Assembly: GCA_020216845.1 (NCBI GenBank)
Contig: JAIWNK010000147.1
Location: 1 to 10,000 of the forward strand
Direction of reading: 5' to 3'
Length of the DNA stretch: 10,000 bases
From: Anaerolinea sp.
Lineage (GTDB): Bacteria; Chloroflexota; Anaerolineae; Anaerolineales; Anaerolineaceae
Part shown: in pieces, positions 1 through 6,609 of the stretch
How positions within the stretch are numbered: position 1 is the first letter of the stretch
Layout of the letters: each line of letters begins with the position of its first letter
Made by a program: the position numbers and the translations under genes
The notes under the pieces: generated by a model
Told to the model about the DNA's origin: nothing
Database searches by the model: none
What the model saw: the letters and a program-made list of their open reading frames with translations, nothing else

Positions 1-2468
1 ATGAAAATGTTAAGGATTTTTTGCGTCATATTTCGTTGATAGTTATAGATGAAGTTCATACGTATTCAGGGGTTTTTGGGTCGAATGCGGCTTTTTTGTT
101 TCGTCGTCTTCAACACTTGATGTCTGTTCTGGGAGCATTTCCACAGTATATTTGTGCATCTGCTACGATAGCAGAACCGCAAAACCATCTCAAAAAGTTG
201 CTTGGGGTAGAGTTTTCTGTTGTTGGAAAAGATAAGGATTCTTCGCCAAAGCAACAGGTTGACATACATCTTGCAAATCCACCAGGTCAATCTGATTTTT
301 TGTCTGAAGTTGTCAAATTACTAAGCCACCTTTCTCATCAAACTGGGAAAAGATTTATAACTTTTGTAGACAGCAGAAAGCAGGTTGAATTAATTACGTC
401 CATTATCCAAAGAGAAGGCCAAGAGGGTGATGACGCAGATAATATAGAAGATCATTGGGTACAAGCGACCCCACCTAAAACTATGAGCGAGTCAGCTGAG
501 AATGGTGATGAGCAAGTTTTTGCCTTTGATGAAATAATTAATGTCTTAGAGACAATCGATGTTTTGCCATATCGGGCAGGTTATGAAGAAGCTGATAGAG
601 CTAAAATCCAAGAGAGGCTTACAGAGGGAAAACTAAATGGTATTGTTAGCACAAGCGCATTGGAGTTAGGTATAGACATCCCATATTTAGAAGTCTGTAT
701 ACTAGTTGGTGTTCCGCCATCGTCCACGAGCCTGCATCAAAGAATTGGACGGATTGGTAGACGTTCTAAAGGTGATGTTATTGTTATTAACAGCGGGGAT
801 GTTTATGACCAGGCGGTTTTTTCTAACCCTAAAAGTCTCGTGGAACGCCCAATGGCTGAAAGCACCCTTTATTTGGAAAATTCATATATCCAATATATTC
901 ATGCCTTGTGTTTGGCAAGGTTAGGTGGCGAACATGATCAGCTATCACCAAATGATGATGAAAGCTCGTTTTTTAGCCCTGTAAGTTGGGATGGTGAATT
1001 CATCCACTTGTGCAATCAAGAACGTTCAGGACAGCTACCTAAAGAATTTCAGAGCATGAAGTTGGAAGCGGGAGATAATCCAAATTATACTTTCCCTTTA
1101 CGGGATGTTCAGAGCCAATTTAAAGTTGTGCTTAAGCAAGGCGGGATGACCGAATCTTTGGGCTCATTGTCTTATGGGCAACTCATGCGAGAAGCATATC
1201 CAGGAGCAGTTTATTATTATGCGACAATGCCTTATCGGGTAACTCGCATATCAGTTGTTTCTAGAACGATTGAAGTCCGAAAGGAGAAAAGATATACAAC
1301 AAAGCCCCAAGCTTTGCCAATAATGATTTTCCCTAATGTCTCACAAGAAAACGTCTTTCAGGGGTTTTATCAAGGTGACCTTATTTGTTTTGAAAGTAAT
1401 TTACAGGTCAGAGAATCAATCAATGGCATTAGAGAACGCAGAGGACGCGCAGAAAACATGTTCTCATATCCTTTACCTGCTAGCTTGGGGGTGGGCTCTA
1501 ATTTATCGCTTTTTACCAGAAACTACTTTACAACGGGAGTAGTCATAACACACCCTGTTTTGAATCGAGAAGGGGTTGACTCCCATCTTATTGCTAGTTT
1601 GATTTATGAATCTTTCTTAATGCTTGTGCCTTTGGAAAGACAAGACGTCAATAATTCATCCGATAGGTTTAGACTTGAGTTTAAACCCATTAAAGAAGGT
1701 TGTAAATTTATAGCGATTTTTGACCAAACATACGGTAGTTTAAGATTGACTAGTCGTATCATGGAGCCCGGTCTTCTAAATAAAATCTTTCTGCAAACTC
1801 AGCAATTAATAGATGAGCAAAAATTACTTGAAGTTAACGAACTTACCCGTTGTGCGCTTGATGAGCTGATCAGAGAAACTCAAAAGCCAAGACGTTCTTT
1901 AGTATTTACTGGTAACGAAATTTTGCAAACGAATACAAATGCTGTTAGAGTAATATTGCCTAAGAGTAAGGGATTGTTGTTGACTATGGGTAATGAAGAG
2001 TTTTATGTCGAGCGAGTGTTTTTCTCTCCAGATGGCTTAAGATACGAGGGCAAAGTATCACAAATTAAAGACTCTTTGCAAGGAGCGACGCTCCTTCCAT
2101 TAGTTGAGCATGTTATAGAAATCCCTGGGGAGAGTCAAGTTGGGTTATATCATTTTGAAACAGGTATGATTGAGGAGATTAGAATAAATCAAACAAAATT
2201 ACCGCTAATCGAAGTTCCGCGAGAGGCGGTTGATACACGGAAGTTGAGGCTTGTGTTAGAAAATTACTTTGATTATTCCGAAATGATGGAGCTGTGCGAA
2301 GCAATAGGAGTAAGCGAAAAAATACTGGGCGATGGTAATAATAGCGAAAAAGCAAACAATTTGGTGTCTTTTGCTGAAAAATTAGGATATGTAAATTTGT
2401 TGCTGCAGAAAGCCTTTTTGCTTTACACACAAAGAAAATGGTGGTATAACGGATCTTGTGTAAAATGA
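1..2468 (+). CDS. DEAH-type SF2 helicase, DUF1998-associated (MrfA/YprA-like), 5' partial
   Basis: This is the C-terminal 821 residues of a large ATP-dependent helicase whose start lies left of the window; the first full codon is at base 3. Motifs in in-window numbering: Walker B DEVH (16-19), motif III SAT (53-55), FVDSRK (121-126), YRAGY (190-194), motif V STSALELGIDI (216-226) and motif VI QRIGRIGR (246-253). The ALELGIDI motif V, the later PGAVYYYATMPYRV segment (from about 400) and FDQTYGSLRL (573-582) resemble MrfA/YprA helicases with a DUF1998 tail, but the four zinc cysteines usual there are not visible. Helicases of this kind occur in defence loci (Druantia DruE, Dpd, DISARM) and in DNA repair; which applies here cannot be decided without the upstream genes. 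The gene is AT-rich compared with the right half. Its last nine residues (WWYNGSCVK) are encoded by the inserted IS; the uninterrupted frame would end ...QRKS. Confidence 0.85.
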   Translation, partial: ENVKDFLRHISLIVIDEVHTYSGVFGSNAAFLFRRLQHLMSVLGAFPQYICASATIAEPQNHLKKLLGVEFSVVGKDKDSSPKQQVDIHLANPPGQSDFLSEVVKLLSHLSHQTGKRFITFVDSRKQVELITSIIQREGQEGDDADNIEDHWVQATPPKTMSESAENGDEQVFAFDEIINVLETIDVLPYRAGYEEADRAKIQERLTEGKLNGIVSTSALELGIDIPYLEVCILVGVPPSSTSLHQRIGRIGRRSKGDVIVINSGDVYDQAVFSNPKSLVERPMAESTLYLENSYIQYIHALCLARLGGEHDQLSPNDDESSFFSPVSWDGEFIHLCNQERSGQLPKEFQSMKLEAGDNPNYTFPLRDVQSQFKVVLKQGGMTESLGSLSYGQLMREAYPGAVYYYATMPYRVTRISVVSRTIEVRKEKRYTTKPQALPIMIFPNVSQENVFQGFYQGDLICFESNLQVRESINGIRERRGRAENMFSYPLPASLGVGSNLSLFTRNYFTTGVVITHPVLNREGVDSHLIASLIYESFLMLVPLERQDVNNSSDRFRLEFKPIKEGCKFIAIFDQTYGSLRLTSRIMEPGLLNKIFLQTQQLIDEQKLLEVNELTRCALDELIRETQKPRRSLVFTGNEILQTNTNAVRVILPKSKGLLLTMGNEEFYVERVFFSPDGLRYEGKVSQIKDSLQGATLLPLVEHVIEIPGESQVGLYHFETGMIEEIRINQTKLPLIEVPREAVDTRKLRLVLENYFDYSEMMELCEAIGVSEKILGDGNNSEKANNLVSFAEKLGYVNLLLQKAFLLYTQRKWWYNGSCVK
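2432..2439. repeat. Target-site duplication, left copy
   Basis: AAGAAAAT lies directly against the left end of the IS and is identical to 3711-3718. The bases on either side of the two copies differ, so the duplication is exactly 8 bp, which fits IS256-family transposition. It lies inside the helicase codons for Gln-Arg-Lys. Confidence 0.93.
2440..2466 (+). repeat. IS left terminal inverted repeat (IRL)
   Basis: GGTGGTAT (2440-2447) and TTGTGTAAAAT (2456-2466) match the reverse complement of the right end exactly; the eight bases between them do not. This gives about 20 identities in 27. The T at 2466 begins the TGA that now ends the helicase frame. Confidence 0.9.
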
Positions 2469-2506
2469 GGGGAGCCGGTATCCTTAATGGTAACCACACC
2501 AAAGAA

Positions 2507-2510
2507 AGGA
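2507..2510 (+). promoter_or_regulatory. Ribosome binding site deciding the transposase start
   Basis: AGGA ends six bases before the ATG at 2517. The upstream in-frame ATG at 2487 has only a GGAG about 13 bases away, so 2517 is the better start. Confidence 0.6.
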
Positions 2511-2516
2511 CACACA

Positions 2517-3701
2517 ATGGCTCCCAAGAAAAATGATACCCCACAGATGGAAGTAAGTCAAGAAGAATTTGCTTCAATGATGTATGAGAGGATGCGGATG
2601 GCAATTCGCAGCACGTTGGAAACAATATTGGAGGAAGAAATCGAAGCGGTGACATGCGCTGGGCGTTATGAACGAAGCCCGGAGCGACAGGATTACCGGA
2701 ACGGAAGATACAACCGCGATCTTGGCACAACGGTAGGACAGATAGAGGAACTCAGCGTGCCGCGCACGCGCAAAGGATACCAGACGAAAGTATTTGAACG
2801 TTACCAACGCCGCCGGGGAGAAGTGGATGAAGCCATCCGCAGGATGTATGTGCAAGGGTTGAGCGACGAGCAGGTAGGGAATGTGGTGGAAGCGCTAACG
2901 GAAATGCATCCCAGCCCATCAACGGTATCCCGGGTATATCACAGCCTGGAGGGTGAATTTGAGGGCTGGAAAAAACGCTTATTGGAAACCCATTACTTGT
3001 ATGCATTTGCGGATGGGACCTATTTCACGGTGATTTACAATGAAGAAGGCTGTAAAATGCCGATTCTAGCCGTCGTTGGCGTAAAAACGGATGGTCAAAA
3101 GGAATTGCTGGGCTTTCGTACCGGGGATCGGGAAAATGAACAAGCCTGGAAAGACTTGCTGGACGATTTGAAAGCACGCGGCATGGAAGAAGTTGATCTG
3201 TGGATCACCGACGGCGGGCAGGCGATGATCAATGCCATTGAGAGCCGCTTTCCCCAATCCAGGCGGCAACGTTGCGCCAAACATAAGATGGAGAATGTGC
3301 TTGGGTACATTCCTGAAAAACAACATGCGGAGGTGGAGCCGGAACTGAAGGGAATATTCTATCAGGATAGTCATGAGAAAGCCGAGCAGGCACTGGCTGC
3401 TTTTTGCGAGAAATTTGCCAGAGCCTATCCTTCAGCCATTGAATGTCTCAAACGCGACCAGGATGCTTTGCTCTCATTTTACGATTTCCCCAAAGAGCAT
3501 TGGAAAACCATCCGTACCAGCAATGTGATTGAGCGTTTGTTCTGTGATGTCAAAAAGCGCACTCACAAAATGGCGGCCGCTTTTCGTAATGAGAATAGCT
3601 GCCTGCTCATGTTTTTTGCTATCACTCGCAGTCTGAAATTCAGGCGCATTTCTATGCCCAAAGAGGAAAACCGTGCCCCCAAGATTTTACACAACTCTTG
3701 A
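2517..3701 (+). CDS. IS256-family (mutator-type) transposase
   Basis: A 394-residue DDE transposase that catalyses cut/copy-and-paste movement of the surrounding IS; the length is normal for the family (about 390). The catalytic triad is readable: D166 in the ADGTY motif, D232 in WITDGG, and E339 in SNVIER. The family's C/H-containing signature RCAKHKMENVL lies between the second D and the E. The N-terminal third, rich in charged residues, is the expected DNA-binding part. The start was placed at the ATG at 2517 because of a well-spaced AGGA; an in-frame ATG at 2487 would add ten residues. The stop codon lies within the right inverted repeat, as in many compact IS elements. No frameshift or missing motif is seen, so the enzyme is probably active. 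Confidence 0.95.
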   Translation: MAPKKNDTPQMEVSQEEFASMMYERMRMAIRSTLETILEEEIEAVTCAGRYERSPERQDYRNGRYNRDLGTTVGQIEELSVPRTRKGYQTKVFERYQRRRGEVDEAIRRMYVQGLSDEQVGNVVEALTEMHPSPSTVSRVYHSLEGEFEGWKKRLLETHYLYAFADGTYFTVIYNEEGCKMPILAVVGVKTDGQKELLGFRTGDRENEQAWKDLLDDLKARGMEEVDLWITDGGQAMINAIESRFPQSRRQRCAKHKMENVLGYIPEKQHAEVEPELKGIFYQDSHEKAEQALAAFCEKFARAYPSAIECLKRDQDALLSFYDFPKEHWKTIRTSNVIERLFCDVKKRTHKMAAAFRNENSCLLMFFAITRSLKFRRISMPKEENRAPKILHNS

Positions 3702-3710
3702 CATACCACC
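3684..3710 (-). repeat. IS right terminal inverted repeat (IRR)
   Basis: On the plus strand it reads ATTTTACACAA (3684-3694), eight variable bases, then ATACCACC (3703-3710), mirroring the left end. The transposase stop codon (3699-3701) lies inside it. Confidence 0.9.
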
Positions 3711-3718
3711 AAGAAAAT
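3711..3718. repeat. Target-site duplication, right copy
   Basis: AAGAAAAT, identical to 2432-2439. Joining the two flanks here restores helicase codons AAA TCC TAA, placing the ancestral stop at 3721-3723. Confidence 0.93.
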
Positions 3719-3814
3719 CCTAAGTGTGGATGTTGTCAGGCGCGTTGCAAGACGGACAAGGTAACAGTAAACGTAAATCAAGATCAAGGTATGCATATTG
3801 AGAGGATTGCTTAA
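3719..3814 (+). other. Helicase 3' remnant and Cys-rich open stretch leading into the CPBP gene
   Basis: The original last helicase codon and stop (TCC TAA, 3718-3723) survive here. In another frame the same bases stay open for 31 codons, starting PKCGCCQARCKTDK and ending with a TAA at 3812-3814 that shares one base with the ATG at 3814 (TAATG). In the reconstructed empty site this frame continues leftward for 15 more codons (ICCCRKPFCFTHKEN) before a stop. The cysteine spacing could be the relic of a metal-binding tail. It could equally be chance, since the first cysteines are shadows of a leucine run in the helicase frame. Confidence 0.25.
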
Positions 3815-4566
3815 TGAACAAAAATGGAACTTCATCTCCACTTCCACAACACCCGCTGGCACAGTCGTTTTTGCTTCACGTCACACCTGGTGCACTGACA
3901 ACAGTAGTATTTATAGCATTCAAGCCTATCTTTGACGGAAGTGGTTACCCGCCATTACTGGCATTCCTATTGGCGATCCTGTTCGTAGATGTGCCTGTCC
4001 TATTGGGAATTATGCTTTTTGAAGGCAAAAAATTAAACGGACGCCTGAGCTTGAAGGGCGTTGTGCTTTATCAGGAGAAAATATCTTGGGGCATGTTCGC
4101 TCTTGTTTTTATCGGCGCATTTGTTGTTGTGTTTTTGCTGATAACCCTCATAACCCCAATCAATGCCTTTTTGACCGAACGCCTTTTTTCTGGTTTGCCA
4201 AAATGGATGTTTCTTGAAGAACAATCCCAATATCTTGCTTACGCAGAGGGTGCCTTGGTAGTTACTTTTACATTTCAACTGGTGGTGACGGGCATCATCT
4301 TACCTTGGATTGAAGAGCTGTATTTTCGGGGCTACCTTTTACCGCGTATTTCGCGTTATGGGGTGTGGTCTCCGCTTATCGGCGGGTTGTTTTTTGGTCT
4401 TTATCACGCTTGGCAATTGTTTGGCTTTCTGACTGTGTTCTTACTCGGAACGATTCTAGGATATATTGTTTTGTGGAAACGGGATGTACGGTTAAGCATT
4501 GGTTTGCATGTGGTTGCGAATGCGTTTGCCCGTCTGGCGTTTTTGATGGCGGCATTGTCAATGTAA
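3814..4566 (+). CDS. CPBP-family (Abi) intramembrane glutamic endopeptidase
   Basis: A 250-residue multi-pass membrane protein of the CPBP/Abi family (type II CAAX prenyl protease-like fold), which cleaves substrates within the membrane. All three family motifs are present: EELYFR (E167, E168, R172), FGLYH (F194, H198) and HVVAN (H232, N236); the glutamates and histidines form the active site. Long hydrophobic stretches surround them, including about residues 29-67, 95-117, 146-166, 184-216 and 237-248. The start has a good GAGAGGA seven bases upstream. It lies about 100 bp beyond the IS, in the same direction as the helicase, and before the insertion it may have been co-transcribed with it. 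Members serve in bacteriocin self-immunity, protein processing or abortive-infection-like defence; the substrate here is unknown. Confidence 0.9.
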   Translation: MNKNGTSSPLPQHPLAQSFLLHVTPGALTTVVFIAFKPIFDGSGYPPLLAFLLAILFVDVPVLLGIMLFEGKKLNGRLSLKGVVLYQEKISWGMFALVFIGAFVVVFLLITLITPINAFLTERLFSGLPKWMFLEEQSQYLAYAEGALVVTFTFQLVVTGIILPWIEELYFRGYLLPRISRYGVWSPLIGGLFFGLYHAWQLFGFLTVFLLGTILGYIVLWKRDVRLSIGLHVVANAFARLAFLMAALSM

Positions 4567-4578
4567 TCTTTCGGTATG

Positions 4579-4617
4579 AGCGCGGTTGCACAAGGCATGG
4601 AGCCGCGCTGAGATTTT
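4579..4617 (+). terminator. Candidate intrinsic terminator after the CPBP gene
   Basis: AGCGCGG (4579-4585) pairs perfectly with CCGCGCT (4603-4609). The 17-base loop may fold further (TGC 4587-4589 with GCA 4595-4597), and a TTTT follows at 4614-4617. The stem is GC-rich but the loop is long and the T tract short, so termination may be partial. Confidence 0.45.
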
Positions 4618-4653
4618 GGTAGGGAACACAAACGTTTGTCCAATTGATGACAT

Positions 4654-5490
4654 ATGCAAGCTTCGATTGCTCAAATCATTGCTCTGGTAACGTGGGGGAA
4701 TGCTGTCTTGAAAGGGCGGGTTGTAGATGAGGTGAGCTTTTACCCGTCCAATAGCACGTTTACGTTTTGCGAATCCGTCAGGTTTTGTGACCTGGGCAGG
4801 GTAGGGGAGAAAAGTATATACGCGGCTGACCCGATCGCCTGGTTCAAACGCCTGAGGCAAGAAGGTGTGTCCGCGCTGCGCATGGTTTACAGGCCTTCGC
4901 AGAATATGGAAGCGATGCATCATGGACTTTCGGATCGAATATCGGTTGCCTTTGTGGGGGGCGGTGGTCGCTGGCTGATGGAGGCAGCAAAACCGACCGG
5001 CTATGACGATTGGCAAGTGCGTTGGCAAGTTGGCGAGTGCGGGCGCGAAGATCAAAGGATATGGCGGGTCACGTATGGCCGGATTGCAGTGGATGCTCCG
5101 CCGTTGCAACAGCAACGAGTTGATGCAGAAGAGATGAAGGCGCAACTGACCGAGACGCTTTCAAAGATTGCCAGGTTTGCCCGTGAACATCAGCTACAAG
5201 GCTTTGAGATGGCTTTTGTCGCAGCAATTGCTCGCCTTAACTCCCCCAATCCGCTTGAGGGCTTCTACCATGCAGATCTTGCCCCGCAGAATTTTCTCCC
5301 TGAGATTTCATTACAGCTCCTTGCCGCAGCGCAAGCCGCTTGGGTTTTTGGCGGGATGGGCTCTTGGAATGATATGGCATTTGAGGGGCAGGACGAAGTT
5401 GAATACAATGCGCTCTCAGAGGAGCTCTATCAAGGGCTCAATGCTGCCATCGTTGTAGCGGCCAATTCAAGTTCACAAACGTTGCCATAG
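4654..5490 (+). CDS. Uncharacterised 278-residue protein
   Basis: I do not recognise a named family. The protein is soluble-looking, with no signal peptide or membrane segment. Visible features are a glycine-rich VGGGGRW (101-107), a short internal echo WQVRWQVGE (120-128), and a hydrophobic, probably conserved C-terminal block WVFGGMGSWND (230-240) followed by an acidic helix-like stretch and AAIVVAANS. The ATG at 4654 is preceded by an in-frame stop six bases upstream (4648-4650), so no earlier start exists. No clear Shine-Dalgarno is present, so initiation could be weak or lie at a later Met such as residue 77. It stands between the CPBP gene and another uncharacterised gene, all on the same strand. 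The TAG stop sits in a strong hairpin. Coding status is supported by length and by protein-like composition. Confidence 0.75.
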   Translation: MQASIAQIIALVTWGNAVLKGRVVDEVSFYPSNSTFTFCESVRFCDLGRVGEKSIYAADPIAWFKRLRQEGVSALRMVYRPSQNMEAMHHGLSDRISVAFVGGGGRWLMEAAKPTGYDDWQVRWQVGECGREDQRIWRVTYGRIAVDAPPLQQQRVDAEEMKAQLTETLSKIARFAREHQLQGFEMAFVAAIARLNSPNPLEGFYHADLAPQNFLPEISLQLLAAAQAAWVFGGMGSWNDMAFEGQDEVEYNALSEELYQGLNAAIVVAANSSSQTLP

Positions 5491-5514
5491 CGCTTCAAAA
5501 GCGCAGTGGCAACG
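5480..5514 (+). terminator. Strong hairpin spanning the stop codon of the upstream gene
   Basis: CGTTGCCA (5480-5487) pairs with TGGCAACG (5507-5514), and GCGCTT (5490-5495) pairs with AAGCGC (5499-5504) around a CAA loop, with a 2x2 internal mismatch. That is 14 base pairs in 35 bases. No T tract follows, so it is not a classic intrinsic terminator. It may protect the mRNA 3' end or act in termination with Rho. Confidence 0.5.
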
Positions 5515-5632
5515 ATGCTGCGTCAGGTGTCAGCGCAGGGCTGTAAGTTTCCCAAAATTAGGGGGTGTGAGCGCGCCCATGCGCCTTGACGGGCATAAAG
5601 AGAGGCATTGTTGAATTGGCGGCAAAACAGAC

Positions 5633-5660
5633 TTGTCAGCGGCTATGGTTCTGTTGTAAA
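5633..5660 (+). promoter_or_regulatory. Candidate sigma-70-type promoter
   Basis: TTGTCA (5633-5638, 5 of 6 to consensus) and TGTAAA (5655-5660, 4 of 6) are spaced by 16 bases, about 50 bp upstream of the next gene's start at 5711. It lies in a 220-bp gap after the 5480-5514 hairpin, where a new transcript would be expected. Confidence 0.4.
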
Positions 5661-5693
5661 CTGAAGGGAGAGGATGCTCGGTTTTTTAGAGTA

Positions 5694-5700
5694 GAGGAGG
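5694..5700 (+). promoter_or_regulatory. Strong Shine-Dalgarno deciding the start at 5711
   Basis: GAGGAGG ends ten bases before the ATG at 5711 and only one base before an in-frame TTG at 5702. The spacing rules out the TTG and supports the ATG. Confidence 0.7.
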
Positions 5701-5710
5701 TTTGAATAGC

Positions 5711-6559
5711 ATGGATATCTATCTTGCAGCGGAGCAGGCGTTTTTCCTGGTGCCACAAATTAGCCTGGAGGTGGCGCGTGATCGGGTGGAACAGAAAAAA
5801 GCCAGCTTGATGATGGGCACTATTGGAGCAATTTTTTCGCAGCCCAAAGCGGATGAGATCCGCTTGCTTTCGTTTGAGAGTCGTTTCGAACCTTATTGGG
5901 TGGTGCGGGCTTCTTCAAGCACCTTGTATGACCGCGAGCGAATTTACACGGTGCCAACCGGCGGGCCAGAGGTGAAAAGCGTGACCGTGTTGGGGCAGGA
6001 AGTGCAGGCTTTGCCGCAGGTTCGGGGGGCGGCGGTATTACAGTTGAATGTGATTGAACACTGTGTGCAGCAGCTGACTTCAGTGCAAATGGTGGATGGG
6101 ATGACCGGTGGTCGCGGCGATTTTCAAAAATATCAGGCTGTGGCAAAGACGGAAATTGCGGATTTGAATACCTTTGCTCCGCCGGGGATGTTGGTGCTCG
6201 CGCCACAGGTGCGCGCCAGCGCGGTTGTGCGGCAGGTGACAGCTGAGGTGGTACAACCGGTGCAAAATGCGCAGGTGATCCATGAAGAACGGGTGGATGT
6301 GGAATTGATTGAGCTCAATTTTCGCCCGGTGTATGCTTTTGAGTATGAGTGGCCGAGCAAGAATCGGCGTGTGGTGATTGAAATGGATGCGGTCACGACG
6401 GAGGTTCGTTCCGGCGGCAAGCGTTGGGGGGATCAGCTCAAAGGGGTGCTGACGCGCGACCTGTTGTTTGATATCACGGCGGATGCAGTGGGGATGATTT
6501 TGCCGGGCGGTAGCATTGCTGTCAAGCTGGTCAAGGCAGTGGTGGATCGCGGAAAATAA
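5711..6559 (+). CDS. Uncharacterised 282-residue protein
   Basis: I do not recognise a named family. It looks cytoplasmic: no signal peptide and no clear transmembrane helix, though the tail (DAVGMILPGGSIAVKLVKAV) is mildly hydrophobic. Recognisable blocks are FEPYWVVRASS (from residue 59), a YTVPTGG segment, a Val/Gln-rich middle (about 200-215) and FEYEWPSKNRRVVIEMDA near 230. The alternating polar/hydrophobic pattern of the second half suggests beta-rich structure. The ATG at 5711 is chosen because of GAGGAGG ten bases upstream; an in-frame TTG at 5702 would add three residues but sits too close to that site. It has its own candidate promoter and converges on the ligase gene at 6610. Its TAA stop lies in the A-run that forms the T tract of the opposing terminator. 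Confidence 0.8.
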   Translation: MDIYLAAEQAFFLVPQISLEVARDRVEQKKASLMMGTIGAIFSQPKADEIRLLSFESRFEPYWVVRASSSTLYDRERIYTVPTGGPEVKSVTVLGQEVQALPQVRGAAVLQLNVIEHCVQQLTSVQMVDGMTGGRGDFQKYQAVAKTEIADLNTFAPPGMLVLAPQVRASAVVRQVTAEVVQPVQNAQVIHEERVDVELIELNFRPVYAFEYEWPSKNRRVVIEMDAVTTEVRSGGKRWGDQLKGVLTRDLLFDITADAVGMILPGGSIAVKLVKAVVDRGK

Positions 6560-6598
6560 AAAAAAAACAAGGGGCTGCTTGTAAAGGCAGCCCCTTGT
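6558..6598 (-). terminator. Strong intrinsic terminator for the leftward transcript
   Basis: CAAGGGGCTGC (6568-6578) pairs perfectly with GCAGCCCCTTG (6587-6597) around an 8-base loop, with an extra A-T pair at 6567/6598. On the minus strand the stem is followed by ten T residues (the A-run 6558-6567). No T tract lies on the other side, so it works leftward, 12 bases after the ligase stop codon. Confidence 0.93.
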
Positions 6599-6609
6599 GC
6601 TGAGCTTGA

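Larger units (their letters stand above)
2440..3710 (+). mobile_element. IS256-family insertion sequence, complete
   Basis: This is a 1271-bp element with 27-bp imperfect terminal inverted repeats, one mutator-type transposase gene filling almost its whole length, and a perfect 8-bp flanking duplication (AAGAAAAT). Each end reads GGTGGTAT, eight variable bases, then TTGTGTAAAAT; the inner TTGTGTAAAA block is typical of IS256-family ends. It landed in the last codons of the helicase gene in the same orientation, so helicase transcription would read into the transposase. Perfect duplications and an unbroken transposase frame suggest a fairly recent, possibly still mobile copy. The family assignment is firm; the individual IS name cannot be given without a database search. 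Confidence 0.95.

Noticed and set aside
2179..2730. Minus-strand open frame of 183 codons across the helicase-IS junction
   Set aside because: It spans two unrelated DNA segments joined by transposition and is antisense to two convincing genes, so it cannot be an evolved gene.
5012..5045. Short TGGCAAGT near-repeats
   Set aside because: They encode the WQVRWQVGE echo within a gene; there are only two or three imperfect copies, and this is not a repeat array.
4558..5145. Minus-strand open frame of 195 codons
   Set aside because: It is antisense to the 278-residue protein gene and crosses the CPBP terminator region. No motif or ribosome binding site was seen, although the plus-strand gene is itself uncharacterised.
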